19,729 bases of DNA from CAZYSK01 sp964649415. GTDB lineage: Bacteria; Chloroflexota; Anaerolineae; B4-G1. How positions within the stretch are numbered: the stretch's first letter is position 1; each line of letters opens with the position of its first letter. Below are positions 1 to 6,553 of the stretch, piece by piece. The DNA lies in contig CAZYSK010000098.1 in the NCBI GenBank assembly GCA_964649415.1, positions 1-19,729 of the forward strand, in the 5' to 3' direction. The translations under genes were made by a program, and so were the position numbers. The notes below the pieces were generated by a model that had not been told where the DNA came from, searched no databases, and saw only the letters and a list, made by a program, of their open reading frames with translations.

Positions 1-940
1 GCCGGGTCACGGCGGCGCGCACCATGCGCCCGATCCACTCGTACCTGCCGCTGGCCACGGCCACCAGCGCGTCGTCGTGTGCGCGCAGGATGTCGTGGAC
101 CCTGTCCCATTGCTCATCCAGCAGGCATTCCTGCATCATGCGCGTGATCTCGCGGTCCCCCTCCAACAGCTTCAGCGCCACCCATTCCTGAGGATAGGGG
201 GCTGGCACACACCCTGCAATCACCTTCTCGACCTGGTCCAGCACCGCTCGATGGTCCGCCCGAATCTGAGGGGATTTGGGCTCAGGGATGACCTCCGCGT
301 TGGCCACCCGGTCCACCGTCTCTAGGAGCTCCCGGACGCCCACGTTCTTGGCGGCGACCATCGGCACCACCGGCACGCCCATCGCCGCCTCAAGCACCTC
401 GGGCTCGATCTGCATCCCCTCCTGCCGCGCCACGTCCATCATGTTCAAGCCTATGACCACCGGCGCGGGCAGGGGGATCAGCTCCGCCACCAGGTAAAGG
501 CTCCGCTCCAGGATCGCCGCGTCTACCAATGCCACGACGACGTCCGGCTGCTCGCGGATGATGAACTCGCGGGCGATGACCTCCTCGGCGGAGTTGGCGG
601 TCAGGCTGTAGGTGCCAGGCAGATCGACCAGCCGGTAGGTCGTCCCGTTGTGCGCGAACGTGCCTTCCTTTCGCTCGACCGTCTTGCCCGGCCAGTTCCC
701 CACGTGCTGATTCAGGCCGGTGAGCACGTTGAACACAGTGGACTTGCCCACGTTGGGCTGCCCGGCCAGCGCCACGAGGATGGTCTTCGACGCCTCACGA
801 GCCTCTGATCCATCACTCCGCCGCTCCGTCCCTGACGCGTACGTCTCGGCGGAGGTGGTTTCCTCCGGATGCAGTCTATCCGCCGGATGCAGTCTATCCG
901 CCGGATGCAGTCTATCCGCTACGGCCTCCAGGATGTTCAT
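1..940 (-). CDS. feoB: Ferrous iron transport protein B, GTPase domain (3' end beyond window)
   Basis: This is the N-terminal 313 codons of FeoB, the inner-membrane Fe(II) transporter; the membrane domain lies beyond the left edge. The cytosolic G domain is clear: G1 GQPNVGKS at residues 60-67, G3 VDLPGTYSL, and G4 as NMMD in the VIGLNMMDVA stretch. The helical insertion domain follows (about residues 220-313). The ATG at 938-940 overlaps the feoA stop codon as ATGA, which supports translational coupling and fixes the start. The family's G domain usually begins within a few residues of the N-terminus. Here about 50 low-complexity residues precede G1, including three perfect copies of the hexapeptide DRLHPA, encoded by an 18-bp tandem repeat. 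The gene is the last visible member of fur-feoA-feoB and shares the Fur-controlled promoter. Identity is very secure; only the role of the N-terminal extension is unclear. Confidence 0.96.
   Translation of the reverse strand, partial: MNILEAVADRLHPADRLHPADRLHPEETTSAETYASGTERRSDGSEAREASKTILVALAGQPNVGKSTVFNVLTGLNQHVGNWPGKTVERKEGTFAHNGTTYRLVDLPGTYSLTANSAEEVIAREFIIREQPDVVVALVDAAILERSLYLVAELIPLPAPVVIGLNMMDVARQEGMQIEPEVLEAAMGVPVVPMVAAKNVGVRELLETVDRVANAEVIPEPKSPQIRADHRAVLDQVEKVIAGCVPAPYPQEWVALKLLEGDREITRMMQECLLDEQWDRVHDILRAHDDALVAVASGRYEWIGRMVRAAVTR
865..918. repeat. Three perfect 18-bp tandem repeats inside feoB
   Basis: Three exact copies of CCGGATGCAGTCTATCCG lie at 865-882, 883-900 and 901-918. 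Each unit is a small hairpin (CGGAT, 7-nt loop, ATCCG). Eighteen is a multiple of three, so the array keeps the frame and adds DRLHPA repeats to the FeoB N-terminus. The unit resembles the hairpin core of the dispersed repeat at the right edge of the window (CGGATGCAGACATCCG). Confidence 0.95.
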
Positions 941-1227
941 CGTGACCTCCTGCGCACGTACAGGCGTCCCGCTTCACCGCGCCCCAGGGCAATGCGCGCG
1001 TTACGCACCACCGCGATGAGAGGCCCCCGTCCGAAGTTCTGCGCCACGACGACCTCCGCCCCGGGCGTGAATCCCAGGGAGGCCATGCGGCACAACAGTC
1101 CTCGGCCACCAGCCAGTTGAACCACCACACCCCGCTCTCCGGGATGAAGGGCACTCAATGGTACAACGTCCGTCCCATCAGGCCCGGGCGGTGGCGGCGA
1201 CCGGCGAATTCTGGACCGATTTGTCAT
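937..1227 (-). CDS. feoA: Ferrous iron transport protein A (FeoA)
   Basis: A 96-residue SH3-like FeoA protein, a small cytosolic accessory of the FeoB transporter. The core runs from VPLSALHPGERG through MASLGFTPGAEV to AGRLYVRR, with the family's typical glycine and hydrophobic spacing. I chose the ATG at 1225-1227 because AGGAGG stands 11 nt upstream. An earlier ATG at 1248 and a further in-frame extension to 1284 are possible but poorly conserved in character. With the chosen start, the first 50 nt overlap the 3' end of fur. The stop overlaps the feoB start (ATGA). The extra 25 or so residues before the core are rich in Arg and Pro. Family assignment is secure; the exact start is moderately so. 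Confidence 0.9.
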   Translation of the reverse strand: MTNRSRIRRSPPPPGPDGTDVVPLSALHPGERGVVVQLAGGRGLLCRMASLGFTPGAEVVVAQNFGRGPLIAVVRNARIALGRGEAGRLYVRRRSR

Positions 1228-1690
1228 TGCTACTCTGTCCTCCTGCATTGTATTGGCCACTACGTTTGGCTTGACATTGGGCACAGTAACCGGTCATGTA
1301 CAGATGTGTACTGACCACCCGTACCCCGCTCTGCTTGCACAGTTTCTGATTGATCTGCGCCACCAGGGGGGTGCCGAACTCGATCACCTTGCCACAGCCC
1401 AGGCAGATGAAATGATAATGCGGCTTGTCCCGTACCCGCTCGTAGTGACTATGCTCCTCACCCAGGCGGTGCTCCTCCACCAGCGCCATGTCCTTCAGGA
1501 TGGCCAGTGTACGATAGACCGTCGCCAGGCTGATCTCCGGGTCGTGCTGCCTGGCGCGCTCGTAGACGGCTTCTGCGTCGAGGTGTTCATCGCTCTCGTC
1601 CAGCACGTCCAGGATCAGAGAGCGCTGGTGAGTCAGGCGCAGGCCTGCCTCCCGGAACACGTCTCGCAGGTGCTCTTTCGACTCACTCAT
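1178..1690 (-). CDS. fur: Fur-family metal-responsive repressor
   Basis: A 170-residue Fur-family repressor. The N-terminal winged helix (about residues 10-75) includes the recognition segment SLATVYRTLAIL. It is followed by the metal and dimerisation domain with HYHFICLGCG (H91, H93, C96, C99) and a second CxxC in YCAQCQ (C136, C139), the usual structural zinc site. The start at 1690 is supported by a purine-rich GGGGGGATGG shortly upstream; an in-frame extension to 1723 runs through a hairpin repeat and is unlikely. The C-terminal tail of about 25 residues is Ser/Asn/Ala rich and overlaps feoA. Since it heads a feoAB operon and its own promoter carries a Fur box, it is most likely an iron-sensing Fur. 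Zur or PerR cannot be strictly excluded from sequence alone. Confidence 0.93.
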   Translation of the reverse strand: MSESKEHLRDVFREAGLRLTHQRSLILDVLDESDEHLDAEAVYERARQHDPEISLATVYRTLAILKDMALVEEHRLGEEHSHYERVRDKPHYHFICLGCGKVIEFGTPLVAQINQKLCKQSGVRVVSTHLYMTGYCAQCQAKRSGQYNAGGQSSNDKSVQNSPVAATARA

Positions 1691-1712
1691 TTTCCATCCC
1701 CCCGCCTTACAG

Positions 1713-1735
1713 GGGGCAGGCACAAGACCTGCCCC
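1713..1735. repeat. Hairpin repeat in the fur leader
   Basis: GGGGCAGG (1713-1720) and CCTGCCCC (1728-1735) form a perfect 8-bp stem with a 7-nt loop, followed on the plus strand by TAC. It lies between the fur promoter and the start codon, so it would form in the 5' leader. A half copy with the same tail (CCTGCCCCTAC) occurs at about 3099-3109, and a related hairpin ending GCCCCTAC lies at 18377-18399. It therefore looks like a dispersed repeat rather than a dedicated riboregulator. Confidence 0.75.
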
Positions 1736-1743
1736 TACTTATT

Positions 1744-1762
1744 GAGAATGATTCGCATTATC
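1744..1762 (-). promoter_or_regulatory. Fur box upstream of fur-feoA-feoB
   Basis: Read on the minus strand this is GATAATGCGAATCATTCTC, matching 16 of 19 positions of the classical Fur consensus GATAATGATAATCATTATC. It starts directly downstream of the -10 element, where bound Fur would block transcription. This predicts iron-dependent autorepression of the whole operon. Confidence 0.88.
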
Positions 1763-1764
1763 AA

Positions 1765-1792
1765 ATTATACACCGGAATGGGATTTTGGCAA
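1765..1792 (-). promoter_or_regulatory. Sigma70-type promoter of fur-feoA-feoB
   Basis: On the minus strand, TTGCCA (1787-1792) and a perfect TATAAT (1765-1770) are separated by 16 bp. The Fur box follows immediately downstream, and the fur start codon is about 75 bp beyond the -10 element. Confidence 0.8.
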
Positions 1793-1830
1793 GTGACACC
1801 TGGCATCGCTTACAGGTGATGGCCGTCATA

Positions 1831-1879
1831 GTGGGGCGTGGGGCGTGTCACGTATTGCGTGTTGCGTATTGCGTGGGGG
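1831..1879. repeat. Short direct repeats GTGGGGC and CGTATTGCGTGTTG
   Basis: A low-complexity stretch between the radical SAM gene and the fur promoter. GTGGGGC occurs twice in tandem, followed by CGTATTGCGTG, TTG and CGTATTGCGTG. It lies about 30 bp past the stop of the upstream minus-strand gene. It codes for nothing recognisable and is probably a dispersed intergenic repeat. Confidence 0.6.
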
Positions 1880-1906
1880 CAGGCCGATCAGTGGGCCAGA
1901 GCGCGC

Positions 1907-3049
1907 TCAGGTCGGCCAGAGCGTCAACTGGCGCGGGGGACGGCGGCCGTCCAGGAGGATGAAGGGGGTCGCCCGGCCGGGGGCGACGCCGATCTTGCGC
2001 AGGTCGCTCAGATCGCGCAGCCGCCCGCGCCGGCGCTCGCGCAGGATACGCTCGGCCCCCTTGGGGCCGATGCCCGGCACGCGCAGAAGGTCGCGCCGCC
2101 CGGCGGTGTTGAGCTCGACCGGGGCCTGGGCCAGGTGCTGACGCGCCCAGGCCAGCTTGGGGTCGCACTCCAGCGGCAGGTTGCCCTCCGCGCCGAAGGG
2201 CAGATCCTCGACGGTGAAGCCGTAGTCGCGCAGGAGGAACGAGGACTGGTAGAGGCGGTGCTCGCGCACGGCGGACGAGGGCGGGTGGTTCTCCAGCGGC
2301 GTATCACGCACCGGCGAGAAGCTGCTGAAGTAGGCGCGCGCCAGCCCGGCGCTGCGGTGCAGGAACTCGGTCGTGGTCAGCAGCTCCACGTCCGTCTCGT
2401 CCACCGCGCCGACGACGAACTGGGTGGTCGAGCTGGGCCAGTGCCCCGGCACCTCGCGCCGTATCGCCTCGATCCAGCGCAGCCGCTGCAAGAGCTCCTC
2501 GTCGAAGACCTTGCGCGGAGCCAGGCGGGCCAGGCGCGCGCTGTTGGGCGCCTCCAGGTTGACCGAGACCCGGTCGGCCAGGCCCATGGCCGCCGCGATC
2601 TGATCCCGCTCCGCGCCCGGCATGATCTTGAGGTGGATGTAGCCCTGGAAGCCGCGGCGGCGACGCAGGATCTCGGCCGTGGCGATGATGCGGTCCTGGG
2701 TGCGCGCGCCCCCACCGGCCACGCCGGAGCTGAGGAACACGCCCTCGGCCACGCCTCTTCGATACAGCCGCATGAAGAGGTCGGCCAGCTCGTCGGGCGT
2801 GAACGTGGCGCGCCGGAAATCGCGCCCCTGGCGGAACGCGCAGTAGGTGCAGTCCCGCTCGCAGGCCGAGGTGACCATCGTCTTGAGCAGCGCGATGCGC
2901 TTCCCGCCGGGCATGACCGCGTTGTGGATCGCGCCGGACAGGTCGTCATCCTGGCAGGCGTGCGCCTGGCTCACGCCCACCTCCTCGGCGGGCTCGAAGC
3001 AGGTCGGCGGTCCCAGCAGTTTGAGCTTCTCGAGGGCGTCCATTCGCAT
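1907..3049 (-). CDS. Radical SAM protein with C-terminal helix-hairpin-helix (putative DNA modification/repair type)
   Basis: A 380-residue radical SAM enzyme. The 4Fe-4S motif is CERDCTYC (C63, C67, C70, CX3CX2C), preceded by a segment conserved in this group (GGKRIALLKTMVTSAC). The SAM-binding barrel continues to about residue 280. The C-terminus holds a helix-hairpin-helix unit (DLLRVPGIGPKGAERIL), normally a non-specific DNA-binding element, followed by a GxAPGRATPFILLDG stretch. This layout matches the family annotated as putative DNA modification/repair radical SAM protein; the reaction is unknown. ATGs at 3049 and 3043 are both possible and neither has a clear ribosome-binding site. 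The neighbouring gene is tag, which fits a DNA-repair theme, but a hairpin separates the two. Family assignment is secure; DNA as substrate is inferred from the HhH unit. Confidence 0.88.
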   Translation of the reverse strand: MRMDALEKLKLLGPPTCFEPAEEVGVSQAHACQDDDLSGAIHNAVMPGGKRIALLKTMVTSACERDCTYCAFRQGRDFRRATFTPDELADLFMRLYRRGVAEGVFLSSGVAGGGARTQDRIIATAEILRRRRGFQGYIHLKIMPGAERDQIAAAMGLADRVSVNLEAPNSARLARLAPRKVFDEELLQRLRWIEAIRREVPGHWPSSTTQFVVGAVDETDVELLTTTEFLHRSAGLARAYFSSFSPVRDTPLENHPPSSAVREHRLYQSSFLLRDYGFTVEDLPFGAEGNLPLECDPKLAWARQHLAQAPVELNTAGRRDLLRVPGIGPKGAERILRERRRGRLRDLSDLRKIGVAPGRATPFILLDGRRPPRQLTLWPT

Positions 3050-3132
3050 TCAGGTCCATTCAGGCCAGACAGGCGCGGATTATTCCAATCCGTCGAGACC
3101 TGCCCCTACAGACGAAATCACCCAACTCCTTC

Positions 3133-3166
3133 AGACCCTAAAGGTTTTCTGAAACCTTTAGGGTCT
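3133..3166. repeat. Perfect 15-bp hairpin repeat H1 at the 3' end of tag
   Basis: AGACCCTAAAGGTTT (3133-3147) and its exact reverse complement (3152-3166) flank the loop TCTG. The same stem occurs at 3759-3792, with the loop replaced by its reverse complement. The right arm overlaps the last codons and the stop of tag, so transcripts of tag should end in this hairpin. There is no clear U-tract, so calling it a factor-independent terminator would be a guess. Confidence 0.93.
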
Positions 3167-3727
3167 AGACCGCATAACCTGGTCGTAGCGGAAGCAATAC
3201 AACACGTGGTCGTTGACCATGCCAACCGCCTGCATAAAGGCATAGCAGATCGTCGGCCCGACGAAGCTGAAGCCGCGCTGCAACAGGTCCTTGCTCAGGG
3301 CGACGGATTCAGGCGTCTGGGTGGGGATCTCGTCCAGGGTGCGCCAGGCGTTCTTCCGGGGCGCGCCACCGACGAAGCGCCACACGTAGGCGTCGAAGCT
3401 GCCGAACTCCTCCTGCACGGCCAGGAAGGCGCTGGCATTCCGAATGGCAGACGCGATCTTGCGCTTGTTACGAACGATGCCCGGGTTGGCCAGCAGCTCG
3501 TCGACCTTGCGTTGGTCGTACGCCGCGACGACGGCGGGGTCGAAATGGTCGAAGGCCACGCGGTAGTTGTCCCGTTTCTTCAGGATGGTCTCCCAGCTCA
3601 GGCCAGCCTGCGCCCCTTCGAGGACCAGGAACTCGAACAAGGCCCGATCGTCGTGCAGGGGCACGCCCCACTCCTCGTCGTGGTAGGCGATAGACAGATC
3701 GGTTGTGGCCCAGTCACAGCGTCGCAT
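3158..3727 (-). CDS. tag: DNA-3-methyladenine glycosylase I
   Basis: A 189-residue enzyme that excises 3-methyladenine from alkylated DNA, close in length to E. coli Tag (187). All key features are visible: the zinc ligands C4, H16, H174 and C178 (NDHVLYC), the active-site glutamate E37 in LEGAQAGLSWETIL with the stacking tryptophan W45, and the helix-hairpin-helix-type core of the superfamily around residues 80-165. The start at 3727 is preceded by GGGGAG at a suitable distance. The gene is bracketed by two copies of the same 34-bp hairpin. The downstream copy supplies the stop codon: its arm AGACCCTAA reads Arg-Pro-stop in part, so the last few residues come from the repeat. Expected to act in base excision repair, alongside the AlkD-like protein encoded at about 11.5 kb. 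Confidence 0.96.
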   Translation of the reverse strand: MRRCDWATTDLSIAYHDEEWGVPLHDDRALFEFLVLEGAQAGLSWETILKKRDNYRVAFDHFDPAVVAAYDQRKVDELLANPGIVRNKRKIASAIRNASAFLAVQEEFGSFDAYVWRFVGGAPRKNAWRTLDEIPTQTPESVALSKDLLQRGFSFVGPTICYAFMQAVGMVNDHVLYCFRYDQVMRSRP

Positions 3728-3758
3728 GTGCTCCCCACTCGTCAGACCCCACTCCTTC

Positions 3759-3792
3759 AGACCCTAAAGGTTTCAGAAAACCTTTAGGGTCT
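3759..3792. repeat. Perfect 15-bp hairpin repeat H2 upstream of tag
   Basis: The stem is identical to that of H1 (AGACCCTAAAGGTTT at 3759-3773 and its reverse complement at 3778-3792), but the loop is CAGA instead of TCTG. Both copies have ACTCCTTC directly to their left on the plus strand. The copy lies about 32 bp upstream of the tag start codon. Confidence 0.93.
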
Positions 3793-3893
3793 GGATTCTA
3801 CCCCACTTCGCCCGCCCGTGCAACCTGGGTTCAGCCACCCGCTGGGGCAATTGCATATCTTCTGCTACGAAGACGGCAAGCAGAAGCCGTCCC

Positions 3894-3963
3894 TGGACAG
3901 GATTTACAGGATTCACAAGATTCCGACCTATAACTATCCTGTACATCCTGTTAATCCTGTCTG
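3894..3963. repeat. Dispersed inverted repeat, copy A (ACAGGATT type)
   Basis: A roughly 70-bp quasi-palindrome built from ACAGGATT words on the left and AATCCTGT words on the right. A second copy in the opposite orientation lies at 13135-13201, with nearly the whole length shared. Copy A lies 37 bp beyond the stop of the minus-strand gene at 4001-5035, so it is well placed to shape that transcript's end. Confidence 0.88.
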
Positions 3964-4000
3964 TTCAGTATGAGTCCGATTGCTCCGGGCTTTCAGGCCA

Positions 4001-5035
4001 TCACGCGTCTTCCGGCAGGTGAATGGCGACTTCGCACAGGTCGTCACCCTTGAGCAACGAGCGGACCAGATCGACCCGCACGGGCCGTTCCAGGACATCC
4101 TCCCACAGTTGCCGGTACCAGCCGGTGCCGCAGTAACAGAACATCGTCGAAAACGCGTCGAGGTGTCCACGGATCATGCTACAGTGGCAGAAGGCCCGGC
4201 GCTTCTCGGCCTCGGTCGTCGCCGCTTCGTAGCGCTCGTGATCGAAGGGCTTCTTCTTGACGTAGATCACGTCGCCCTCCCGCACCGGGTTGGCGAACCA
4301 GCCCGGGTCCTTGGCCATCTCTGCCAGGACCTCGGCGACGTCGTGGTTGCGCCTGTAGATCGCGCGCAGGTGGGCGATCCGCTCCTGGGGGAAGACGTGC
4401 GCGCAGCGGGACAGGATCTCGAAGCGCTGATCGTCGTCAGCCAGGGCCTCCAGGCGACCGATCGCGGCCTGGAGCCAGGCCGCCCGCCGGTCGGGGCCGC
4501 AGGTGGGCGTGATCGCCTCGACGCCCTGCATCACTTCGTCCCGGGCCGCCGCGCCCAGCACGCGCTCGACGCCTTCGGCCAGCAGCTCGTTCCAACGGTG
4601 CAGCGGCACCTGGATCTCGGTCACGTTCTCCTCGGGCGTCTGGCCCCTCACGAGGTAGACCTCGCGCTCGTACATGCCGCCCGGCAGCCCCTGCGCCGCC
4701 ACGAACTGCCACAGCTTCCGGTAGCTCTCGCCCAGCGTGTCGTAAGGCCCCCGGTGCACGATAGTCAGCGCGTCAAAACCCGCCAGGGTCCTGCTCTTGA
4801 CGTCGCCGGTCTCCACGGGCCGTGCTACCGGGAAACCGACCTCGATGTCGGCACCCGGCTCGTGGCTGGTGCCATAGCGGTAGAGCGCGAAGCCCGGTCC
4901 CGCGATCACGTCCTCGCACTGTGCGTACAAGGTCTCGAAGTGCTTCCCCGCCTCCTGATGCTCCCCAATGAAGCGGATGCTGGCGATGAGCGTATCGTCG
5001 ATCCGCTTGTGTACGATCTCTGCTTGCTGCGGCAT
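4001..5035 (-). CDS. GyrI-like effector-binding domain fused to a cysteine-containing domain
   Basis: A 344-residue soluble protein. Residues 1-155 or so look like a GyrI-like (AraC effector-binding) small-molecule-binding domain: RFIGEHQEAGKHFETLY, IEVGFPVARPV, then LTIVHRGPYDTLGESYRKLWQFV and the closing YLVRGQTPEENVTEIQVPL. No DNA-binding domain is attached. The rest (about 160-344) is a second domain I cannot name with certainty. It has C283 and C285 in CHC, C300 and C302 in FCYCGTGWY, and ends GDDLCEVAIHLPED, loosely resembling small-molecule-binding or hydrolase-like domains that close with a GDxxC strand. The start at 5035 has AGGAGG six bases upstream. Upstream (5036-5250) there is a direct repeat of TATGACA but no convincing promoter and no other gene. 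A ligand-sensing or binding-dependent enzymatic role is inferred only. Confidence 0.78.
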   Translation of the reverse strand: MPQQAEIVHKRIDDTLIASIRFIGEHQEAGKHFETLYAQCEDVIAGPGFALYRYGTSHEPGADIEVGFPVARPVETGDVKSRTLAGFDALTIVHRGPYDTLGESYRKLWQFVAAQGLPGGMYEREVYLVRGQTPEENVTEIQVPLHRWNELLAEGVERVLGAAARDEVMQGVEAITPTCGPDRRAAWLQAAIGRLEALADDDQRFEILSRCAHVFPQERIAHLRAIYRRNHDVAEVLAEMAKDPGWFANPVREGDVIYVKKKPFDHERYEAATTEAEKRRAFCHCSMIRGHLDAFSTMFCYCGTGWYRQLWEDVLERPVRVDLVRSLLKGDDLCEVAIHLPEDA

Positions 5036-5250
5036 GTTGCCTCCTGATGCTGGCTTGCCTCTTCACTCCTGGTCTATTGTATCACCTATACTTGTCATAA
5101 TATGTCATATTTAGCACATTTGATCTTGTCAGGATGGCGCTTGCTGTGAGACAGGCTGTGACGACGGTCTCCCCTATCCTTACAAACGCAACATTCTGAT
5201 GGCGCGCTATTCTTCTGGTAGGTACACAGGCAAGCCCCACACAATATTTT

Positions 5251-5269
5251 GTGACTGTTCGACAACTGG
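5251..5269 (+). repeat. Left terminal inverted repeat of the IS
   Basis: GTGACTGTTCGACAACTGG, pairing with the right end at 14 of 19 positions. The match is concentrated in the outer 12 bases. Confidence 0.72.
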
Positions 5270-5319
5270 TAGAATTGATGTAGGATTAGTGCCAGACCAA
5301 GCCGGGGGGCAAACAAGAA

Positions 5320-6483
5320 ATGAGGCTGCACCTGATACTGCCACGCGTGGAGCCCGATGAGATCAAGCCGCCGTCTGAGTGCCCGTATGAGGGTTGCGAT
5401 GGCACTCACTTCCAGTTCATTCAGGCAGTTGAGAAGCCGCTGCGCGATACCAAGTATCCACAAGTAGAGGCTCACCGCTATCAGTGTCTGCGCTGTTTTC
5501 GCACCCATCGCGTCTATCCCAAGGGGGTCAGTCAGGATCACATATCGCAGCGGGTGAAGGGACTGAGCATCTTGCTGTATCTGTTGGGGCTGAGCTATGG
5601 AGCAGTGTCTCTAGCATTGGATGCGCTGGGAGTCTACATGTGCAAGAGCCGCGTGTATGATACGGTCCAGAAGGCTACGGAACGTGTGCCGGGTATGAAG
5701 CGTGACCAGGTCTTCGAGCGTGTGCGCACGCCAGCGTTGGGAGGAGATGTGACGTTGGTGAAAGTGAAAGGGGAGTGGTACCCCTTGGGAGTGACGGTGG
5801 ATGACACGACGGGCCTGGTACTGACAGTGGATGGATTGTCGGGAGAGGATGCAGCCACGCTTGAGGAATGGATGGCACCCATCGCGGAGGCAGTAGGCGC
5901 CGAGATTCTGGTGACGGACGATGCCGATGCATTCAAGATGGTGGCTGACAACGTGGGACGAGACCACCAAGTCTGCAAGAGCCACGTCAAACGCAACACA
6001 GAGAGCCTGATTGAGAATCTGCAGTCGGCTGTGGAGACGGAAGCGGATGGGTCCCTGGCTGCCATTGGAGTTACCCCAGAGCAAGCCCAAGTCGACCTGA
6101 GGCGGTTGGGCGAACTGATCATCAGGCGGAAGCCACAGGACGTGGACGAATTGCAGACTATGCATTACCGCTACCTTGCAGCCTCCCCTCCGGGCGCGGG
6201 GGGGGTCACCACGGCCTATCGCTTGCGATTGCTTTTCTTGGACCGCTGGAACCTGTAGCCGCGCTTGACGAAATATCGTACCTGGCAAGGCGCTAACGGT
6301 GAGATGTTGGATGGGACCAACAACAGCAGCGAACGCACCATTGGATGGTGGATCAAGGAACGCTATCGCACTATGCGCGGCTACAAGCGACGGAAATCGG
6401 CAGTCAACGTCAGCCGGCTGCTGGCCTGGTGTGGCAATCATTGGAACTGCGGTGGGGCAGACTTATCCCTTCTGCTCCCATAG
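5320..6483 (+). pseudogene. DDE transposase interrupted by an in-frame amber stop
   Basis: Two reading frames in the same phase (5320-6258 and 6259-6483) form one 387-codon transposase split by a single TAG at 6256-6258. The N-terminus has a zinc-ribbon-like pair (C21/C26 and C56/C59), then a helical DNA-binding region. The DDE catalytic core follows, with candidate residues D143 (GGDVTLVKV), D200 or D201 (LVTDDADAF) and E338 (NNSSERTIGWW). The glutamate lies after the stop, so the truncated product would lack an essential residue and be inactive unless the stop is read through. No frameshift is present and the codons on both sides look intact, so the mutation is recent or the stop is suppressed. 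General resemblance is to the RNase H-fold transposases; I do not assign an IS family. Confidence 0.85.
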
Positions 6484-6534
6484 GACAGGCAGGCGGGTAA
6501 GGCTATAAGCCACGGCGCCTATTCCTCCCTTTTG

Positions 6535-6553
6535 CCAAAGTTCGAATAGTCAC
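6535..6553 (-). repeat. Right terminal inverted repeat of the IS
   Basis: Read on the minus strand from 6553 it is GTGACTATTCGAACTTTGG, the partner of the repeat at 5251-5269. The DNA immediately to its right opens directly into helicase coding sequence. Confidence 0.72.

Larger units (their letters stand above)
5251..6553 (+). mobile_element. Insertion sequence with imperfect terminal inverted repeats, family unassigned
   Basis: About 1.3 kb bounded by 19-bp inverted repeats: GTGACTGTTCGACAACTGG at 5251-5269 and, on the other strand from 6553, GTGACTATTCGAACTTTGG (14 of 19 identical, with the outermost six bases perfect). It contains one DDE transposase reading frame broken by an amber codon. 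No target-site duplication is visible next to either end, and the helicase remnant begins exactly at the right boundary. This suggests that insertion was followed by loss of DNA at the left side. Boundaries rest on the inverted repeats alone. Confidence 0.75.

Noticed and set aside
1713..1735. An iron-responsive riboswitch in the fur leader
   Set aside because: Only a simple 8-bp hairpin is present, and related copies occur in unrelated places; Fur control explains regulation.
1838..3787. A 649-codon plus-strand reading frame
   Set aside because: It lies opposite two well-supported minus-strand genes (radical SAM/HhH and tag) and is rich in Arg, Gly, Ala and Pro without domain-like pattern: a high-GC antisense frame.
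3133..3792. H1 and H2 as the inverted ends of a transposon carrying tag
   Set aside because: Each is a complete hairpin in the same overall orientation rather than half of an inverted pair. No transposase lies between them and tag is a normal housekeeping gene.
5036..5250. The missing N-terminal half of the helicase to the left of the IS
   Set aside because: No frame here shows a Walker A motif or helicase-like sequence on either strand.
5095..5541. A 148-codon minus-strand frame across the left end of the IS
   Set aside because: It overlaps the transposase start and the terminal repeat, has no ribosome-binding site and no recognisable motif.
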